Source of the DNA: an uncultured Clostridia bacterium
Lineage (GTDB): Bacteria > Bacillota > Clostridia > Christensenellales > Borkfalkiaceae
Reading direction: 5' to 3'
Assembly (NCBI GenBank): GCA_944368925.1
Contig: CALVXG010000006.1
Location: forward strand, 1 to 64,000
Length of the DNA stretch: 64,000 nucleotides
Part shown: positions 62,481 to 64,000 of the stretch, piece by piece
How positions within the stretch are numbered: the stretch's first letter is position 1
Layout of the letters: every line of letters begins with the position of its first letter
Notes under the pieces: model-generated
Databases searched by the model: none
Seen by the model: the letters and a program-made list of their open reading frames with translations, nothing else
What the model was told of the DNA's origin: nothing
Translations under genes and position numbers: made by a program

Positions 62481-63466
62481 GTAAACTGATCGAAAAAGCG
62501 GTTCCCGTGCAGAATGCGGGGCGCGAAGTCTCGGAAAATAACTCCGGGCGCGCTCCCCGCGGGCACAGAATGAGCCGTAAAAAACAGAAGACGATTTTTA
62601 TCTGCGTCATGCTTGCGTTCCCGCTGATCCAGCTGTTTATTTTCTGGTTCCTCGTGAACGTAAACACCATCATCATGGCGTTCCAGGAATTCGACTGGCT
62701 CACGGGTAAGTATGTTTTCAACGGGTTCGATAACTTTATCCGCGTTTTCGAGGAGATCGGCGGCGATTCCGCCGTCACACAGCGCACGGTCATCAACTCC
62801 GTGCTCTATCTGCCCGTTACCTGTTTCATCAGCCTGCCCCTGTCCATCTTGTTTTCCTATTTTCTCTATAAACAGGTGCCGGGTTCCGCGGCCTATCGCG
62901 TTATCTTTTTCCTGCCGTCCATCATCCCCGTCGCGGTACTGACCATGGCTTTCTCGTTCTCCTTCGACGCCACCCTCGGGTTCGTCAACCCGATCCTGCG
63001 CGCCTTCGGGATCAAGAATATTCCCTCATGGTTCGGCCTGTATCCCACCAATCAGATCATGATCTTCGTCTATTGCATCTGGGCGGGCCTCGGCACCAAC
63101 ATCGTTCTCATCTCGGGCGCGATCAGCCGTATCCCCGTCGAAGTCATGGAATATTCCAAACTCGAAGGGGTCGGCAAAGCAAGAGAACTGTTCCAGATCG
63201 CCGTGCCGCTCGTCTGGCCGACCATCACGACGACCTTCATCCTCGGCTGTACCTCCGTCTTTACGGTCATGATGCAGCCCCTGATGCTCACGCCGAGCAG
63301 TTCCGATACGCTCACCATCGCCCTGATGATCTATAACGGCGTGCTCAACGGCCGCAACCTCCCGTACTATTCGGCGTTCGGCCTCGCGCTTTCCGTTATC
63401 GGCGTGCCCGTGATCCTCGTCATCAAATGGGTGCTCGGCAAAATCTTTGCCGACGTGGAATATTGA
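62477..63466 (+). CDS. ABC sugar permease, MalF/UgpA type, fourth importer
   Basis: 329 residues, cytoplasmic N-terminus of about 40 residues then six helices. EAA loop VMEYSKLEGVGKARELFQIA at about residue 223. It overlaps the binding protein by 4 bases (ATGA). Third codon positions are strongly C-rich, unlike permeases of modules A-C. Confidence 0.93.
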   Translation: MSKLIEKAVPVQNAGREVSENNSGRAPRGHRMSRKKQKTIFICVMLAFPLIQLFIFWFLVNVNTIIMAFQEFDWLTGKYVFNGFDNFIRVFEEIGGDSAVTQRTVINSVLYLPVTCFISLPLSILFSYFLYKQVPGSAAYRVIFFLPSIIPVAVLTMAFSFSFDATLGFVNPILRAFGIKNIPSWFGLYPTNQIMIFVYCIWAGLGTNIVLISGAISRIPVEVMEYSKLEGVGKARELFQIAVPLVWPTITTTFILGCTSVFTVMMQPLMLTPSSSDTLTIALMIYNGVLNGRNLPYYSAFGLALSVIGVPVILVIKWVLGKIFADVEY

Positions 63467-63478
63467 GGAGGCGCTTCC

Positions 63479-64000
63479 ATGAAAAATTCTTCGCTTTCTC
63501 AGACAAAATCTCTGCGCGGCGCCAACGTTTCCAAAGAGAAAAAAACGCACCGCAAACTCACAAAGGACTGGGCGCTTTGGGTCGTCTTCGCGGTCTTTCT
63601 GATCTACGCGGTCACCCTCGTGTTCCCGTTCGCCTGGATGCTGTTCAACTCCGTCAAATCAAACCAGGAGTACTTCCAGAATATCTGGGCTTTCCCGCAG
63701 AGCTTTCACATCGAAAATTACTATAACGTACTGTTCAATTACAACGTCCACAACGTTACCTTGCTCGGTATGTTCGGCATCAGCATCGTCATCACGCTCG
63801 CAGGCACCGCGCTTAGCCTCTTGATGTCTTCCATCGCCTCCTACGTGATCGCAAAATATAAGTTCTTCGGGCGCAACGCGCTGTACGCTCTGGCCGTCTT
63901 CGTGCTCGCCGTTCCCGTCGCGGGTACGCTGCCCGCGCAGTACAGCATCATGCAGTCCCTGCATCTGACAAATTCCTTCATCGGGGTGCTCATTCTCTAC
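63479..64000 (+). CDS. ABC sugar permease, MalG type, fourth importer (cut by window end)
   Basis: The first 174 codons are present: MKNSSLSQTKSLRGANVSK, a Lys/Arg-rich stretch, the first helix WALWVVFAVFLIYAVTLVFP, and VKSNQEYFQNIWAFPQSFHI, the usual MalG pattern. GAGGAGG precedes the ATG. The EAA loop and C-terminus lie beyond the window. C-rich codon use as in the preceding permease. Confidence 0.9.
   Translation, partial: MKNSSLSQTKSLRGANVSKEKKTHRKLTKDWALWVVFAVFLIYAVTLVFPFAWMLFNSVKSNQEYFQNIWAFPQSFHIENYYNVLFNYNVHNVTLLGMFGISIVITLAGTALSLLMSSIASYVIAKYKFFGRNALYALAVFVLAVPVAGTLPAQYSIMQSLHLTNSFIGVLILY

Noticed and set aside
1-64000. CRISPR arrays, insertion sequences, rRNA or tRNA genes
   Set aside because: I searched by eye for regularly spaced repeats, transposase motifs with flanking inverted repeats, and conserved RNA gene words and found none that hold up.

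Overview
The window looks like chromosomal DNA of an anaerobic gut Clostridia (Bacillota), possibly a Christensenellales-type lineage. This is an inference from style, not an identification. The reasons are Gram-positive lipoprotein signals, strong Shine-Dalgarno sites, sigma-A promoters (TTGACA-17-TATAAT types), a Clostridia-style prepilin, Listeria/Bacteroides-type repeats, and no outer-membrane import proteins. Average base composition is near 50-55% GC, with AT-rich patches at about 1-960, 22.2-24.6 kb and inside the prepilin gene (about 59.2-59.7 kb).

Almost everything serves capture, import and breakdown of complex glycans. Left edge (1-5.3 kb): a decayed repeat-protein fragment, an AraC regulator divergent from an EamA-type transporter, and a GH29 alpha-L-fucosidase divergent from a second AraC regulator. 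Module A (5.5-21.5 kb): a Cys-anchored surface protein, solute-binding lipoprotein, two permeases, two lipoproteins of an unrecognised DEP family, a DUF5107-TPR protein, a YgjV-like membrane protein, a GH20-type hexosaminidase, an AraC regulator and an (alpha/alpha)6-barrel hydrolase. A scar follows (21.6-23.6 kb): truncated FAD-oxidoreductase and UROD-like genes, an orphan C-terminal fragment, a small AT-rich lipoprotein and a possible recombinase tail. Next come an AraC regulator with an apparently leaderless start and a divergent Gfo/Idh/MocA oxidoreductase.

Module B (25.9-35.2 kb): Cys-anchored protein, large (alpha/alpha)6-like lipoprotein, binding protein, two permeases, and an InlB-repeat Cys-anchored protein. 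A GH38 alpha-mannosidase and an AraC regulator follow on the minus strand. Module C (39.0-51.1 kb): two permeases, binding protein, a cytoplasmic and a lipoprotein DEP-family member, and two large Cys-anchored proteins. It leads into a three-gene cytoplasmic unit (51.2-58.5 kb): canonical GH38, an (alpha/alpha)6-like protein, and a divergent GH38-like protein lacking two key acidic residues. A minus-strand prepilin-like adhesin and a well-organised intergenic region (candidate small RNA, consensus promoter, operator palindrome) precede a fourth importer (61.0 kb to the right edge), whose second permease is cut by the window end.

The likely working model is that surface proteins anchored by a C-terminal Cys-containing hydrophobic tail, together with lipoproteins, bind and trim glycan outside the cell. 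Four ABC importers lacking their own ATPase take up oligosaccharides. Cytoplasmic fucosidase, hexosaminidase and mannosidases finish degradation. Fucose, HexNAc and mannose together resemble host N-glycan or mucin composition. Each module has its own AraC-type sensor nearby. The most novel elements are the repeated module itself, the four-member DEP hydrolase-like family and the shared Cys tail signal.
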